A stretch of 64,000 nt of DNA from Ciceribacter thiooxidans (lineage in GTDB: Bacteria > Pseudomonadota > Alphaproteobacteria > Rhizobiales > Rhizobiaceae). The DNA is taken from NCBI RefSeq assembly GCF_014126615.1, contig NZ_CP059896.1:3296501-3360500 (forward strand), written 5' to 3'. The notes below the pieces were generated by a model that worked only from the letters and a program-made list of their open reading frames with translations, had not been told where the DNA came from and searched no databases. Below, one piece after another: positions 45,496-55,933 of the stretch (positions within the stretch are counted from its first letter, which is position 1; each line of letters opens with the position of its first letter). The translations under genes were made by a program, and so were the position numbers.

Positions 45496-46800
45496 TCAGA
45501 CGACGACGGGCTGCTCGACACGGCCGGAGCCGCCGAAAAATCTCAGGTAGCGCTCGATTTCGGCCGGCTCTCCCGTCGCCTTGCGCGGATTGTCGGAGAG
45601 TTTGACGGCCGGCAGGCCGTTGGCTTCACTCACCTTGCAGACCAGCGAGATGGGCTTGAGGCTCTCGATCTCACGCGGAGCGCAGCCCGCAAAGTCGTTG
45701 GTAAGGTTGGTACCCCAGCCAAAACTCATCCGGACCCGGCCCTCGAAGTGCCGGTACGTGTCGATGATCGCGTCGACGTCGAGCGCATCAGAGAAGATCA
45801 GAAGCTTCTGGCGCGGATCGCGGCCCATCTTCCGCCACCACTCGATGATCTCCTCACCGCCCTCGATCGGCGGCGCGCTGTCGGGGCGGAACCCGGTCCA
45901 GTCTGCAACCCAGTCTGGTGCGTCGCGCAGAAAAGCCGCGGTACCGAACGTATCCGGCAGCACGATCAGCAGGTTGCCTCCGTAGAGCTGCTTCCAGTCG
46001 CGCAGTACCTGGTAAGGAGCAGCTGCCAGTTCGGCGTCATTCCGCGCGAGTGCAGCAAGGACCATGGGCAGTTCGTGAGCATTGGTTCCAACCGCCTCGA
46101 GGTCAGAGTCCATCGCAAGCAGGACGTTGCTGGTGCCGGTGAAGGCGGGACCGATCCCTTCCTTGAGCGCTTCGACGCACCAGCGCTGCCAGAGGAAGCT
46201 GTGCCGACGGCGCGTGCCGAAATCGGAGATCCTCAGTCCCGGCAGGTCGCGCAGCCGCTCCACCTTGGCCCACATCTTGGCTTTGGCGCGGGCATAGAGA
46301 ACATCCAGCGTGAAGAGGCCCAGAGACTTCAGAACCGCGCGCGAACGCAACTCATTGATGATGGCGAGTGCCGGAATTTCCCACATAGTGGTTTCCTTCC
46401 AGCGCCCGTGGAAGTGCAGGACATATTGGCCGTCCTTTTTCGACAGCTCGTATTCCGGGAGTTGAAAGTCGGCAAACCAGCTCAGGAACTCCGGCTCGAA
46501 TATCTGCGATTTGCCGTAGAAGGTATTACCAGCGAGCCAGATTGCCTCTTTCTTCGTGAGGCGCAACGAACGGGCGTAGTCGAGCTGCTCGCGCAATTCC
46601 CCCTCGTCGATCTCGTCGGCGAGACGCACGGTGGTTGTCCGATTGATTACGCTGAAGGTGGCGTCGACATCCGGATACCGTTTCCAGATCATCTGCAGCA
46701 TCAGAAGCTTGTAGAAGTCGGTGTCGATAAGGCTTCGGACGATGGGATCGAGCTTCCAAGTGTGGTTGTACACACGCGTCGCGATATCGGTCTTGGTCAT
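45496..46800 (-). CDS. pncB: Nicotinate phosphoribosyltransferase
   Basis: A 434-residue enzyme of the Preiss-Handler NAD salvage pathway, converting nicotinate and PRPP to nicotinate mononucleotide. Seen: [22 protein letters not shown] near residues 17-38, [37 protein letters not shown], and [10 protein letters not shown] with [11 protein letters not shown]. Single minus-strand gene. Confidence 0.96.
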   Translation of the reverse strand: MTKTDIATRVYNHTWKLDPIVRSLIDTDFYKLLMLQMIWKRYPDVDATFSVINRTTTVRLADEIDEGELREQLDYARSLRLTKKEAIWLAGNTFYGKSQIFEPEFLSWFADFQLPEYELSKKDGQYVLHFHGRWKETTMWEIPALAIINELRSRAVLKSLGLFTLDVLYARAKAKMWAKVERLRDLPGLRISDFGTRRRHSFLWQRWCVEALKEGIGPAFTGTSNVLLAMDSDLEAVGTNAHELPMVLAALARNDAELAAAPYQVLRDWKQLYGGNLLIVLPDTFGTAAFLRDAPDWVADWTGFRPDSAPPIEGGEEIIEWWRKMGRDPRQKLLIFSDALDVDAIIDTYRHFEGRVRMSFGWGTNLTNDFAGCAPREIESLKPISLVCKVSEANGLPAVKLSDNPRKATGEPAEIERYLRFFGGSGRVEQPVVV

Positions 46801-46930
46801 CGAATGTCCGCCCTGCCAGAAACGGCCGGGTCAGGCCGCCAGTTCACGAGCCGGCCAGAGGGTCGACTGCTTCCGACGCAACCTTATCGAAAAAACCTCT
46901 ACCAAAGTCCATAGCAGAACGGAGGCTACT

Positions 46931-47215
46931 TCAGCCGCCGCTGTTCGTTCCGCCGTTGGCGTCGCTCGGCGTGGTCGGCGACGCCGGTTGTTCTGTCCGG
47001 GTGTCGTTCGATTCCCGCTCCGGGGCAATCGCATTGCCCCACCACTCGACCGGCACCCAGAACAACATCGCAAGGATCAGACCCACCAGCAGGACGACCA
47101 GCACCGGCCGGCCGAGAGAGCCCTGCCGTGTCTGAACGGCAGGCGCAGGTCTGGGCCCCTCGCCGTCACGACTGTTCTCGATATGGTTTTCCTGCTTGTC
47201 CGGGCGGCTTGCCAT
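46931..47215 (-). CDS. Small single-pass membrane protein with Asn/Thr/Ser-rich tail
   Basis: Not recognised. The 94-residue protein has a charged N-terminus (about residues 1-34), one strong membrane helix (VLVVLLVGLILAMLFWVPV) and a polar low-complexity tail ending SDANGGTNSGG. It resembles in layout, not in sequence, the protein at 2846-3157. ATG 47215 has GAGGAG about 8 bases upstream. Confidence 0.7.
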   Translation of the reverse strand: MASRPDKQENHIENSRDGEGPRPAPAVQTRQGSLGRPVLVVLLVGLILAMLFWVPVEWWGNAIAPERESNDTRTEQPASPTTPSDANGGTNSGG

Positions 47216-47309
47216 GGCTTTCTCCTCACCGCGTTGCTTCCCGCTCTCGAGCGATCAAGGGAGGAACGGGCGGCTGGGGCCAATGTTCCCGGCAAGCACG
47301 CCGCCGAGG

Positions 47310-48272
47310 TCAGTAGCCCGCCTCCCGGTCTACGACGTGCTGGAGCGGCATGCCCGATTCGAACCGCTCTATCTGCTCCTCGACATGAGCGAAGAGGGCC
47401 CTGACATCGGAGGCGGCAGCGGCATGCGGCGTTACGATCACATTCTCCATGCCCCACAGCGAGCTTTCCTTGGCGAGGGGCTCCTGTTCGAACACGTCGA
47501 GCGATGCTCCGCCCAAGACACCTTTTTCCAGCGCATCAACGATATCGGCCTCGACCTGGCTGCCGCCCCGCCCCGCATTGATGAAAACCGGCTTGCCGAG
47601 CGCACCGCCCTGATGCAGACCGGCAAACAGGCGCGCGTCGTAAATGCCTCGCGTATCGGGCGTAAGCGGCAACAGGCCGACGAGGATGTCGGTCCGGCCG
47701 AGGAATGTGTCGAGGCCGGCGGCATCGAAGGTCTCTATACCCTCGATCACCTTCGGGGTTCGAGACCAGCCGATGACGTTGAAGCCCATAATCTTGAGCT
47801 TTCTGGCTGCGTCCTGACCGAGAACGCCGAGCCCCATGATGCCGACGGTCACATCGCGGGCCTCCGGTTGGGGATCGATCTCGTGCCAGACCCGCGCGCG
47901 CTGCTGCACCGCATAGGTCGGAACGCGCCGGAGATGCGCAAGCGACTGCAGCACGACCCACTCGCTCATGCGGTCGGTCAGGCTACGGTCTACAAAGCGC
48001 ACGACGGGCAGGTCCGGCAAGTCATAGGCCGAGAGAATGTGATCCACACCGGCACCACCAGAGAAGATCACCTCCAGGTTGCTTGCGCGAATGAAGAGTT
48101 GCGGGTCGGGCTTCCAGACCACCGCATAGAGAACGCCGCTCAAATCGCGACCGGCATTTTCGGGCAGCGCCATATCGATGACTTCGCGGCCGGCGAAGGC
48201 GTTCGCGAGCGCAGCCATGACGCTTGCACGGCCGAACTTGAGATCAATGACAACAGGGCTCTTCGCGGCCAT
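47310..48272 (-). CDS. Glyoxylate/hydroxypyruvate reductase-like D-2-hydroxyacid dehydrogenase (GhrA type)
   Basis: A 320-residue NAD(P)-dependent dehydrogenase. Seen: the dinucleotide loop GIMGLGVLGQDAARKL near residue 142, GLLPLTPDTRG, FINAGRGGSQVE, DVFEQEPLAKESSLWGM and the catalytic His in VTPHAAA. The pattern favours GhrA over serine-biosynthesis SerA. It reduces glyoxylate or hydroxypyruvate. ATG 48272 follows AAGG; it overlaps the region after yejF. Confidence 0.88.
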   Translation of the reverse strand: MAAKSPVVIDLKFGRASVMAALANAFAGREVIDMALPENAGRDLSGVLYAVVWKPDPQLFIRASNLEVIFSGGAGVDHILSAYDLPDLPVVRFVDRSLTDRMSEWVVLQSLAHLRRVPTYAVQQRARVWHEIDPQPEARDVTVGIMGLGVLGQDAARKLKIMGFNVIGWSRTPKVIEGIETFDAAGLDTFLGRTDILVGLLPLTPDTRGIYDARLFAGLHQGGALGKPVFINAGRGGSQVEADIVDALEKGVLGGASLDVFEQEPLAKESSLWGMENVIVTPHAAAASDVRALFAHVEEQIERFESGMPLQHVVDREAGY

Positions 48273-48288
48273 GGGATACCTTATCCTG

Positions 48289-49916
48289 CTACTGACTGAT
48301 TGCGGCGGTTCTGACCGCCTCGAGATTGAAGGCTGCGGCGAGCAAAGCGCGGGTGTACTCGGTCTTCGGATCTCCGAAGATTTCATCAGCAGGTCCCTGC
48401 TCCACCACCTGCCCCATGCGCATGACGATGACGTCGTTTGCAAGTGCCTTCACGACGCGCAAATCGTGGCTGATGAAGAGGTAGGCGAGGTCGTGACGCT
48501 TCTGCAGGTCACGCAGGAGATCGACCACCTGCGCCTGCACGCTCATGTCGAGCGCAGACGTCGGTTCGTCGAGCATGACGAAACGAGGCTTCAGCACCAT
48601 GGCGCGCGCGATCGCGATCCGCTGCCGCTGACCGCCGGAGAACTCGTGCGGGTATCGCCACCGGGTTGCGGTATCAAGGCCCACTTCCTCCAGCGCCCAG
48701 CAAACCCTTGCATCGCGCTCATCCGCAGAAAGATCGCGTTCGTGAACCTTCAGTCCTTCGGCAATGATCTCGCCAACCGACATGCGGGGACTCAGGGAAC
48801 CATAGGGATCCTGGAAGACGATCTGCAGGCGGTTGCGCAGAGGACGCATGTCCTTGTGCGAATAGCCGTCGATTTCCTGGCCGATAAAGCCGATCCTCCC
48901 GGTCGAGGAAATCATGCGCGCGAGCGCCAGACCAAGTGTGGTCTTGCCCGAACCGGATTCGCCGACCACGCCGAGCGTCTGCCCGGCCCGGAGCACCATG
49001 TCGACGCCATCCACCGCCTTGACGTGATCGACCACCTTGCGCAGGAACCCCGTCTTGATCGGAAACCAGACACGAATGTCCTTGCCCTCCATCACGATCG
49101 GCTTGCCGGGATCGGAAGGCGGCGGCGCCCCGCGCGGCTCGGAGGCGAGAAGATGGCGCGTGTAGGCATGTTGCGGATTTGAGAAGATCTCCTCGACCGG
49201 ACCGCTTTCGACGATACGCCCCCGGTCATGACGCAGACGCGATCGGCGAACTTGCGAACGATGCCGAGGTCATGGGTGATGAACAGCATCGACATGCCGT
49301 GCGTCGCCTTCAGCGAGCTGAGGAGCTCAAGTATCTGTGCCTGAACGGTCACGTCGAGTGCGGTCGTCGGCTCGTCGGCGATCAACAACTTCGGACGGTT
49401 GGCAAGCGCCATGGCGATCATCACGCGCTGTCGCTGCCCACCCGAAAGCTCGTGCGGATAGGCGGCAAGCCGCTTTTCCGGATCGCGAATACCGACCTGA
49501 CGCAACAGCTCCAGTGTCCGGTCGCGTGCGGCCGGTCCGCTCATCGCCTGATGCAGGGCGAGAATTTCGCTGATCTGCTTCTCGATCGTGTGGAGCGGAT
49601 TGAGCGAGGTCATCGGCTCCTGGAAGATCATAGTGACGTCGTTGCCACGCACACGACGAAGATCGACCTCCGAAAGCCTCAGGAGATCACGCCCCTCGAA
49701 GAGGATTTCGCCCGACGGATGGCTCGCCGCCGGATAGGGCAAGAGCCGCAGTACCGAATTCGCCGTTACGGACTTGCCGGATCCCGACTCTCCCACCAGT
49801 GCGACGACCTCGCCCTGATAAACGTCGAAGCTTACATGATCGACGGCAAGCGTTTCCCGCTCACCCTGCCGGAAGGCAACCGAAAGGTCCCGGACCGAAA
49901 GAAGCGCCTCCGTCAT
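48289..49916 (-). pseudogene. yejF: Peptide ABC transporter ATPase YejF (two ABC domains), frameshifted
   Basis: YejF drives the YejABEF importer for oligopeptides such as microcin C and, in rhizobia, supports resistance to plant NCR peptides (known for the system). Two ATPase domains are seen: [24 protein letters not shown] and [18 protein letters not shown] in the first; VGESGSGKTTLGLALARM, FSGGQRQRIAIARAM and MLDEPTSALDMSVQ in the second. They are split: domain 1 ends in a wrong frame after CVMTGG at the CCCCC run 49219-49223. One added C restores GRIVESGPVEEIFSNPQ and joins the domains at the GKPIVMEGKD linker. Error more likely than pseudogene. Confidence 0.9.
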
Positions 49917-51070
49917 TTGAACGCCTTTCTCGGATCGAAGGCATCGCGCACCGCTTCGCCGACGAAGATCAGCAGCGACAGCATGATCGACATGGTGAAG
50001 AAGGCGGTGAGACCGAGCCAGGGCGCCTGCAGGTTACGCTTGCCCTGGGCGATGAGTTCACCGAGCGAAGGAGAGCCCGGCGGCATGCCGAAGCCGAGAA
50101 AATCGAGCGAGGTGAGCGTGGTGATGGAGCCCGACAGGATGAACGGCAGGAAGGTCAACGTCGCGACCATCGCATTGGGAAGGAGGTGGCGGAACATGAT
50201 CGTCCAGTTGCCCACTCCGAGCGCGCGGGCGGCGTTCACATATTCGAAATTGCGGGCCCGCAGGAATTCTGCGCGCACGATACCGACGAAACTCACCCAC
50301 GAAAAAAGCAGCATGATGCCGAGCAGCACGAAAAAGCCAGGCGGCAGGATCGCTGCAATGATGAGCAGGATGTAGAGCACCGGCATCGACGACCATATTT
50401 CGATGAAGCGCTGCATCAGGAGATCCGTCCAGCCGCCGAAGTAGCCCTGTACGGCGCCCGCGGTGACGCCGATCACTGCCGAACAGAGTGTAAGGGCAAG
50501 ACCGAACAGCACCGAAATGCGGAAGCCGTAGATCATGCGCGCGGTGACGTCGCGGGCCTGATCGTCGGTGCCGAGCCAGTTCAGGTTCCCGAGCACGCAG
50601 CCCGGATCCTCCGCCCCGAGTGGATATCCCTTGCAACGCTCTTCCTTGCTCATCAGCCAAAAAGGCGGCGTCGGCGCCGAATGGGGGATTTCCGAGTTTA
50701 CCGTGCGATAGGAATAGCGGATCGGCGGCCAGACCATCCAGCCGTTGGCGTTGATCTCATCGGCGATGAAGGGTGAACGGTAATCGGTGACTGCCAGGAA
50801 ACCGCCGAACTTCTCCTCCGGATAGTCGACGAGAACCGGAAACAGAAGCTCGCCCTTGTAAGAGGCCAACAGTGGCCGGTCGTTGGCGATCAACTCCGCA
50901 AAGAGGCTGAGTACGAAAAGGATCATGAAGAGCCAGAAGGACCAGAAGCCCCGCCGGTTGGCCTTGAAATTTTCGAGGCGCCGACGATTGGTCGGAGAAA
51001 GCCAGGGCTTCCTGCCCCGTCCCGCAGTTTCTTCTACCGCAATCGGTTCGGATACGGACATCTCAGACAT
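49913..51070 (-). CDS. yejE: Peptide ABC transporter permease YejE
   Basis: A 385-residue inner-membrane permease with an N-terminal cytoplasmic segment, a first helix near residue 40 (FWSFWLFMILFVLSLFAEL), a large periplasmic loop, and core helices with ARALGVGNWTIMFRHLLPNAM, the EAA-type loop. Its start overlaps yejB's end and its end overlaps yejF's start by 4 bases, so the three are translated together. Confidence 0.94.
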   Translation of the reverse strand: MSEMSVSEPIAVEETAGRGRKPWLSPTNRRRLENFKANRRGFWSFWLFMILFVLSLFAELIANDRPLLASYKGELLFPVLVDYPEEKFGGFLAVTDYRSPFIADEINANGWMVWPPIRYSYRTVNSEIPHSAPTPPFWLMSKEERCKGYPLGAEDPGCVLGNLNWLGTDDQARDVTARMIYGFRISVLFGLALTLCSAVIGVTAGAVQGYFGGWTDLLMQRFIEIWSSMPVLYILLIIAAILPPGFFVLLGIMLLFSWVSFVGIVRAEFLRARNFEYVNAARALGVGNWTIMFRHLLPNAMVATLTFLPFILSGSITTLTSLDFLGFGMPPGSPSLGELIAQGKRNLQAPWLGLTAFFTMSIMLSLLIFVGEAVRDAFDPRKAFK

Positions 51071-52160
51071 CCCTCCGCTCGAAATCGATGCGCGGATCGA
51101 TCCAGGTATAGATCAGGTCCGAGACGAGGCCGACGAAGAGACCCATCAGCGAGAAGATGTAGAGTGTCGCAAAGACGATTGGATAGTCACGATTGACCAC
51201 CGACAGATAGCCGAGACGACCGAGACCATCGAGCGAGAAGATATTTTCGATCAGCAGCGAGCCCGTAAAGAAGGCCGAGATGAAGGCGCCGGGAATGCCC
51301 GCGATGACGATCAGCATGGCGTTGCGGAAGACGTGACCGTAGAGCACCTGGCGCTCGGAAAGCCCCTTGGCGCGCGCCGTGATGACATACTGTTTCTTGA
51401 TCTCGTCGATGAACGAGTTCTTGGTGAGCAGGGTCGTCGTGGCGAAGGCAGAAAGCGAGAGAGCGATCAGCGGCAGCGTCAGGTGCCAGAAATAGTCGAT
51501 GATCTTCTCCCACCAGGAGAGTTCGGCGAAATTGTCCGAGACGAGCCCGCGCAGGGGAAACCAGTCGAAGAAGGAGCCGCCGGCGAAAAGCACGATCAGC
51601 AGGATACCGAAAAGGAAGCTCGGAACCGCGTAGCCGATGACGATAACCCCGGAGGTCCACACGTCGAAGGGCGTACCATCTTGGACGGCTTTCTTGATGC
51701 CGAGCGGAATGGAGATCGCATAGGAAATGAGCAGGATCCAGACGCCGAGAGAAACCGATACCGGCATCTTCTCTATGATCAGGTCGACAACGGAGGTATT
51801 GCGGAAGAAACTTTCGCCAAAATCGAAGCGAATATAGTTCCACATCATCTCGACGAAACGGGTCAGCGGAGGCTTGTCGAAGCCGAACTGTTTTTCGAGT
51901 TTCGCGATGAGCTCGGGATCGAGTCCCTGGGCGCCGCGATACTTCGAGCTTGTTTCGTCGGCCCCGAACTGCTGCTGTCCGGCGAGATCGCCGCCACCCG
52001 TCAGACGCTGGTCGGCGCTGTCGCCCTGGCCGGTCAGTTGCGCGATCACCTGCTCGACAGGGCCGCCGGGCGCAAACTGAATCACCAGGAAGGAAATACC
52101 CATGATACCGACGATGGTCGGGATCATTAGAAGCAGGCGCCGCAGGATATAGCCGCTCAT
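51063..52160 (-). CDS. yejB: Peptide ABC transporter permease YejB
   Basis: A 365-residue inner-membrane permease (DppB/OppB type). Seen: MSGYILRRLLLMIPTIVGIMG, a periplasmic insert of about 60 residues with GTGGG-like Gly/Gln content (about residues 40-75), and TARAKGLSERQVLYGHVFRNAM as the EAA-type loop. Overlaps yejE by 8 bases. Confidence 0.94.
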   Translation of the reverse strand: MSGYILRRLLLMIPTIVGIMGISFLVIQFAPGGPVEQVIAQLTGQGDSADQRLTGGGDLAGQQQFGADETSSKYRGAQGLDPELIAKLEKQFGFDKPPLTRFVEMMWNYIRFDFGESFFRNTSVVDLIIEKMPVSVSLGVWILLISYAISIPLGIKKAVQDGTPFDVWTSGVIVIGYAVPSFLFGILLIVLFAGGSFFDWFPLRGLVSDNFAELSWWEKIIDYFWHLTLPLIALSLSAFATTTLLTKNSFIDEIKKQYVITARAKGLSERQVLYGHVFRNAMLIVIAGIPGAFISAFFTGSLLIENIFSLDGLGRLGYLSVVNRDYPIVFATLYIFSLMGLFVGLVSDLIYTWIDPRIDFERRDV

Positions 52161-52321
52161 GGTATCATTGCTCCGACAGGCCGGATGCTTGTCACGCCAA
52201 TGTCCGTCTCATGCCCTGCGATCAACTGGTCAGTCCTTTCCCGCCGCGGCCTCGCTCGGCGAACAGCGATTCGCACTATCCATTCCTAGCCCGTCGGGGG
52301 AACGGTGCAAGTCCCTGCCCT

Positions 52322-54172
52322 TCATTGAGCCGCTTCTTTGGCCCACCAGATCTGCGGAAAGCCAATACCATAGGTCGGGAGTGGTTCCGGACGCCCGAAC
52401 TTGTCCCAATAGGCGATACGCGACGACCGCATTGTGTAGGAGGGCACCGTGTAGCTTCCCGCAAGCAGCAGCCGATCAAGTGCCTTTACCGTGGCAATCA
52501 AGGTCTCGCGGTCCTTCACGAACGCGATCTGATCAACGAGCTTGTCAATTGCGGGATTACTGATGCCGGCGTAATTGCGGGAACCGGGCGCATCAACCGA
52601 TTTTGATCCCCAGTAGTCGCTCTGCTCGTTACCGGGATTAAGACTCTGCGCCCAGCCCAGGTAGATCATGTCGTAGTCGAAGCTGCGAACTCGGTTGGTA
52701 TACTGCGAGGCATCGACGGTGCGAACCGAAACCTCGACACCGATCTTTTTCAAGTTTTCCGCAAAAGGCAGGGCCACCTTTTCGATCGTCGGTCCGTTAA
52801 GCAGGATTTCGAACGAGAGCGGAACACCGGTAGAGGCGAGAATCATGCGCCCGTTGCGCAGTTCGTAACCCGCCTCCTTTAGGAGACCGATCGCCTTGCG
52901 CAGATTTTCTCTCAATTTCGCCGGGTCACCGCCGATGGGATTACGGTACTCCGTCGAAAACACTTCGGGTGGCACCTCATCCTTTAGGGATTGCAGAACT
53001 TCCAGCTCCTTGCCCTCCGGCAGCCCTTTCGATGCGAGTTCAGAACCGTAGAAATAGCTGTCGATCCGCTGGTACTGGTCGAAGAACACCGTCCGGTTCA
53101 GATCCTCGAAATCGAAGGCATAGTTCAGTGCTCTGCGAACGCGAATGTCCTTGAACTTGTCCCGACGCATGTTCGGTATGAAACCTACCAGAATGCCGGA
53201 AGTCCTGTATTCGTTGTCCAGCACTTCGCGCTTGACCCGACCGTCGTTGACGGCAGGGAAATCGTAGGACCGCGCCCAGCGCATGGCCGAATTCTCCGAC
53301 CAGAAGTCTACGTTCCCGGATCGGAAGGCCTCGAATTCGACATCCAGATCGGCGAAGTAGGTGTAGGTCTGGTTTCGAAAGTTGTTGTAGCCGATGTTGA
53401 CGTTGAGATCCTTGCCCCAATAGTCGTCGCGAAGCTCGTAGCGGATCTTTGCACCGGGCGAAAAGGACGCGATACGGTAAGGGCCCGATCCCATAATCGG
53501 CTCGAGCGTAGTCTTGGCTATGTCGCGAGGCTTGCCGTCAGCCCCCTTGGCCTCCCACCAGTGCTTCGGGACGATGTCGAGTTCGCCGATGATGACTGGC
53601 AGTTCGCGGTTGTTCTTCTCATCGAAAGTGAAGGTAACTTCGCGTTCGCCCGTTTTTTCCGCCTTCAGCACATGGCGATAATAGTTCGTGTAGAGAGGAT
53701 TGAGTTCCTTGAACTTGTCGAAGCTGAAAACGACATCTTCGGGGGTAACGGGTGTGCCATCCGCCCATTTCGCCTCGGGCCGCAGACGGAATTTCACGAA
53801 GGAATAATCGTCGGGAAAGGCAACCGCCTCAGCGAGAAGCCCGTAGACTGCATCGACTTCGTCCATTGAAGGTTTGAGCAGGGTTTCGGTGACGAGCGAG
53901 AGGCGCGGCGTCAGCCCCGCAGCCAACTCTCCCTTGTCGAGCACCGGATTGAAGCTGTCGAACGTCCCCGATGCAGAAAGATTGAGGTTGCCGCCCTTCG
54001 GAGCATCGGCGTTGACATAGTCGAAGAGCGGAAAGCCCTCGGGATATTTCGGAGGTTCGATCACTGAAATCGCGTGACGCCACTGAGGCTCCTGGGCCGG
54101 CACGCGATGCGGAGCGACAAATAGCGTCGTTGCGAAAGCGAACAATCCCATCCCGACGACAGCCAATCGCAT
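52322..54172 (-). CDS. yejA: Peptide-binding protein YejA
   Basis: A 616-residue periplasmic SBP_bac_5 protein. Seen: signal peptide VVGMGLFAFATTLFVAPHRVPA, then AISVIEPPKYPEGFPLFDYVNADAPKGG, MGSGPYRIASFSPG and MRSSRIAYWDKFGRPEPLP. It captures peptides for YejBEF. ATG 54172 begins the signal peptide; a longer open stretch upstream is not signal-like. 161 bases separate it from yejB, and mepA diverges upstream. Confidence 0.94.
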   Translation of the reverse strand: MRLAVVGMGLFAFATTLFVAPHRVPAQEPQWRHAISVIEPPKYPEGFPLFDYVNADAPKGGNLNLSASGTFDSFNPVLDKGELAAGLTPRLSLVTETLLKPSMDEVDAVYGLLAEAVAFPDDYSFVKFRLRPEAKWADGTPVTPEDVVFSFDKFKELNPLYTNYYRHVLKAEKTGEREVTFTFDEKNNRELPVIIGELDIVPKHWWEAKGADGKPRDIAKTTLEPIMGSGPYRIASFSPGAKIRYELRDDYWGKDLNVNIGYNNFRNQTYTYFADLDVEFEAFRSGNVDFWSENSAMRWARSYDFPAVNDGRVKREVLDNEYRTSGILVGFIPNMRRDKFKDIRVRRALNYAFDFEDLNRTVFFDQYQRIDSYFYGSELASKGLPEGKELEVLQSLKDEVPPEVFSTEYRNPIGGDPAKLRENLRKAIGLLKEAGYELRNGRMILASTGVPLSFEILLNGPTIEKVALPFAENLKKIGVEVSVRTVDASQYTNRVRSFDYDMIYLGWAQSLNPGNEQSDYWGSKSVDAPGSRNYAGISNPAIDKLVDQIAFVKDRETLIATVKALDRLLLAGSYTVPSYTMRSSRIAYWDKFGRPEPLPTYGIGFPQIWWAKEAAQ

Positions 54173-54360
54173 AACCAAATCACCCCTTATTTTTGTCTGA
54201 GTTTTGTCAGCATAAGCAAAACAGCGGCAAAAAACAGGCCTCGGACGAATGCGGCCGACGAGGGTGTGCACGGCCACGGATTCACCAAAGTCCAAATCCA
54301 CGCTATACTTGAAGGCAAATCACCTGCGGCGAGAAGACAGGCTTTCGGCGGAACGAGAAC

Positions 54361-55419
54361 ATGAGATTGCAGACGAGAACGAGGTTGATCCGACTAGCCG
54401 TAATTGCCGTGACCGTACCGTTTCTGATGCTCGCTGAAAGCGGGAAGGCGAGCGAACAGGTGCCGGCCAAGAAGGTGTTCGGCGGCATCGAGCTTCCGAG
54501 CCGGGCAGCACCGGCACCTTACGGATTTTACTCGAAGGGATGCATTTCCGGGGCTGTTGCGCTGCCCACCGACGGCCCCACATGGCAGGCCATGCGGCTC
54601 TCGCGAAATCGCCGCTGGGGACACCCGCAGATGATTTCGCTGCTCGAACAGCTCGCGCATGATGCTTCCGAGGTGGGTTGGCCCGGGCTGCTGGTCGGAG
54701 ACGTCTCGCAGCCGCGTGGTGGCCCCATGATGAACGGCCACGCTTCGCACCAGATCGGGCTCGATGCAGACATCTGGCTCACGCCGATGCCGGACAGGCG
54801 ACTGAGCGCCGAGGAGCGTGAGGACCTTCCCTTCACCTCGATGTTGCGCAAGGACAAGTTCCTGACCGTCGACTCCCGGCTGTGGACGCCGTCACATGCG
54901 CGCCTCATCATGCTGGCGGCGAGTTATCCGCAGGTCGAGCGCGTCTTCGTCAATCCTGCGATCAAGAAGAAACTCTGCGACACCTGGACCGGTGACCGCT
55001 CGCTGCTCGGCAAGGTTCGGCCGATCTACGGTCACGACGCGCACTTCCATGTGCGTATCAAGTGTCCAGTCGGGTCGAGCGGATGCAAGTCCCAGGCCGC
55101 CCCCCCGCCCGGAGACGGCTGCGACAAGTCCCTCGCATGGTGGTTTACCTCAGAGCCGTGGGCGAAACCAAAGACCGATCCCAAGAAGCCCGCCCCAAAG
55201 CCTCGGGAAATCGGCGTCGCCGACCTGCCGAAATCTTGTGTGGCAGTGCTTAACGCGCCTTCGGTGGCAAATGAAAGCGAAGTCACATTGGGCGGCGACG
55301 CCACGCCGGTCACCGCCTATGCGGCAGCGCAACCCGCCGCCGCGCCGGCGGCCGCAGACCCGATCGACGTGACTCTGAAGGATATTCCGATTCCATTACC
55401 TCGTCCTTCCGACCGCTGA
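54361..55419 (+). CDS. mepA: Penicillin-insensitive murein endopeptidase MepA
   Basis: A 352-residue periplasmic M74 metalloendopeptidase that cuts D-Ala-mDAP cross-links in peptidoglycan. Seen: signal peptide LAVIAVTVPFLMLAESGKA, GCISGAVALPTDGPTWQAMRLSRNRRWGHP, and zinc motifs NGHASHQIGLDADIW and YGHDAHFHVRIKCP. A Pro/Lys-rich C-terminal region (about residues 275-290) follows the domain. Divergent from yejA. Confidence 0.95.
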   Translation: MRLQTRTRLIRLAVIAVTVPFLMLAESGKASEQVPAKKVFGGIELPSRAAPAPYGFYSKGCISGAVALPTDGPTWQAMRLSRNRRWGHPQMISLLEQLAHDASEVGWPGLLVGDVSQPRGGPMMNGHASHQIGLDADIWLTPMPDRRLSAEEREDLPFTSMLRKDKFLTVDSRLWTPSHARLIMLAASYPQVERVFVNPAIKKKLCDTWTGDRSLLGKVRPIYGHDAHFHVRIKCPVGSSGCKSQAAPPPGDGCDKSLAWWFTSEPWAKPKTDPKKPAPKPREIGVADLPKSCVAVLNAPSVANESEVTLGGDATPVTAYAAAQPAAAPAAADPIDVTLKDIPIPLPRPSDR

Positions 55420-55518
55420 CCGCGCGTTCGCGGCCTTTCGGTTGGGCTATCTTTTCAAGGCAACAGTCGTGCTGTAGAAGGCTTTCAAATCGATTTAAAT
55501 CCGGAGCGGATCGACCCG

Positions 55519-55899
55519 ATGCCCGAGCATCCATGCATAGCCCTGATTGCCCACGACCAGAAAAAGGATGAACTCGCAGAGTTCGCCGGCCGCCATGCGG
55601 AAACCCTTGGCCGGTTCCGCATCGTGGCCACGGGCACTACCGGAGGAAGGGTAGCGGAAGCATGTCCGGGCCTGGATATCGTGCGCATGAAAAGCGGCCC
55701 CCTCGGCGGCGACCAGCAGATCGGCGCGATGATCGCCACGGGCGAGGTGCAGATGCTTATCTTCTTCGTCGATCCCTTGACCGCCATGCCCCACGACGTG
55801 GACGTGAAAGCGCTGATGCGGCTGGCCACCGTCTACGACATCCCCATGGCATTGAATCTCGCGACCGCCGAGATATTGATGACTGCGAAGAAGAACTGA
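55519..55899 (+). CDS. mgsA: Methylglyoxal synthase
   Basis: A 126-residue enzyme making methylglyoxal from dihydroxyacetone phosphate. Seen: [42 protein letters not shown] and [22 protein letters not shown], including the catalytic Asp/His set. It bypasses lower glycolysis under phosphate stress. Lies 34 bases upstream of glk; the two may be co-expressed. Confidence 0.96.
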   Translation: MPEHPCIALIAHDQKKDELAEFAGRHAETLGRFRIVATGTTGGRVAEACPGLDIVRMKSGPLGGDQQIGAMIATGEVQMLIFFVDPLTAMPHDVDVKALMRLATVYDIPMALNLATAEILMTAKKN

Positions 55900-55933
55900 C
55901 GCAGTGCCCGATTTGGATCGCAGGAGCCGGCCG

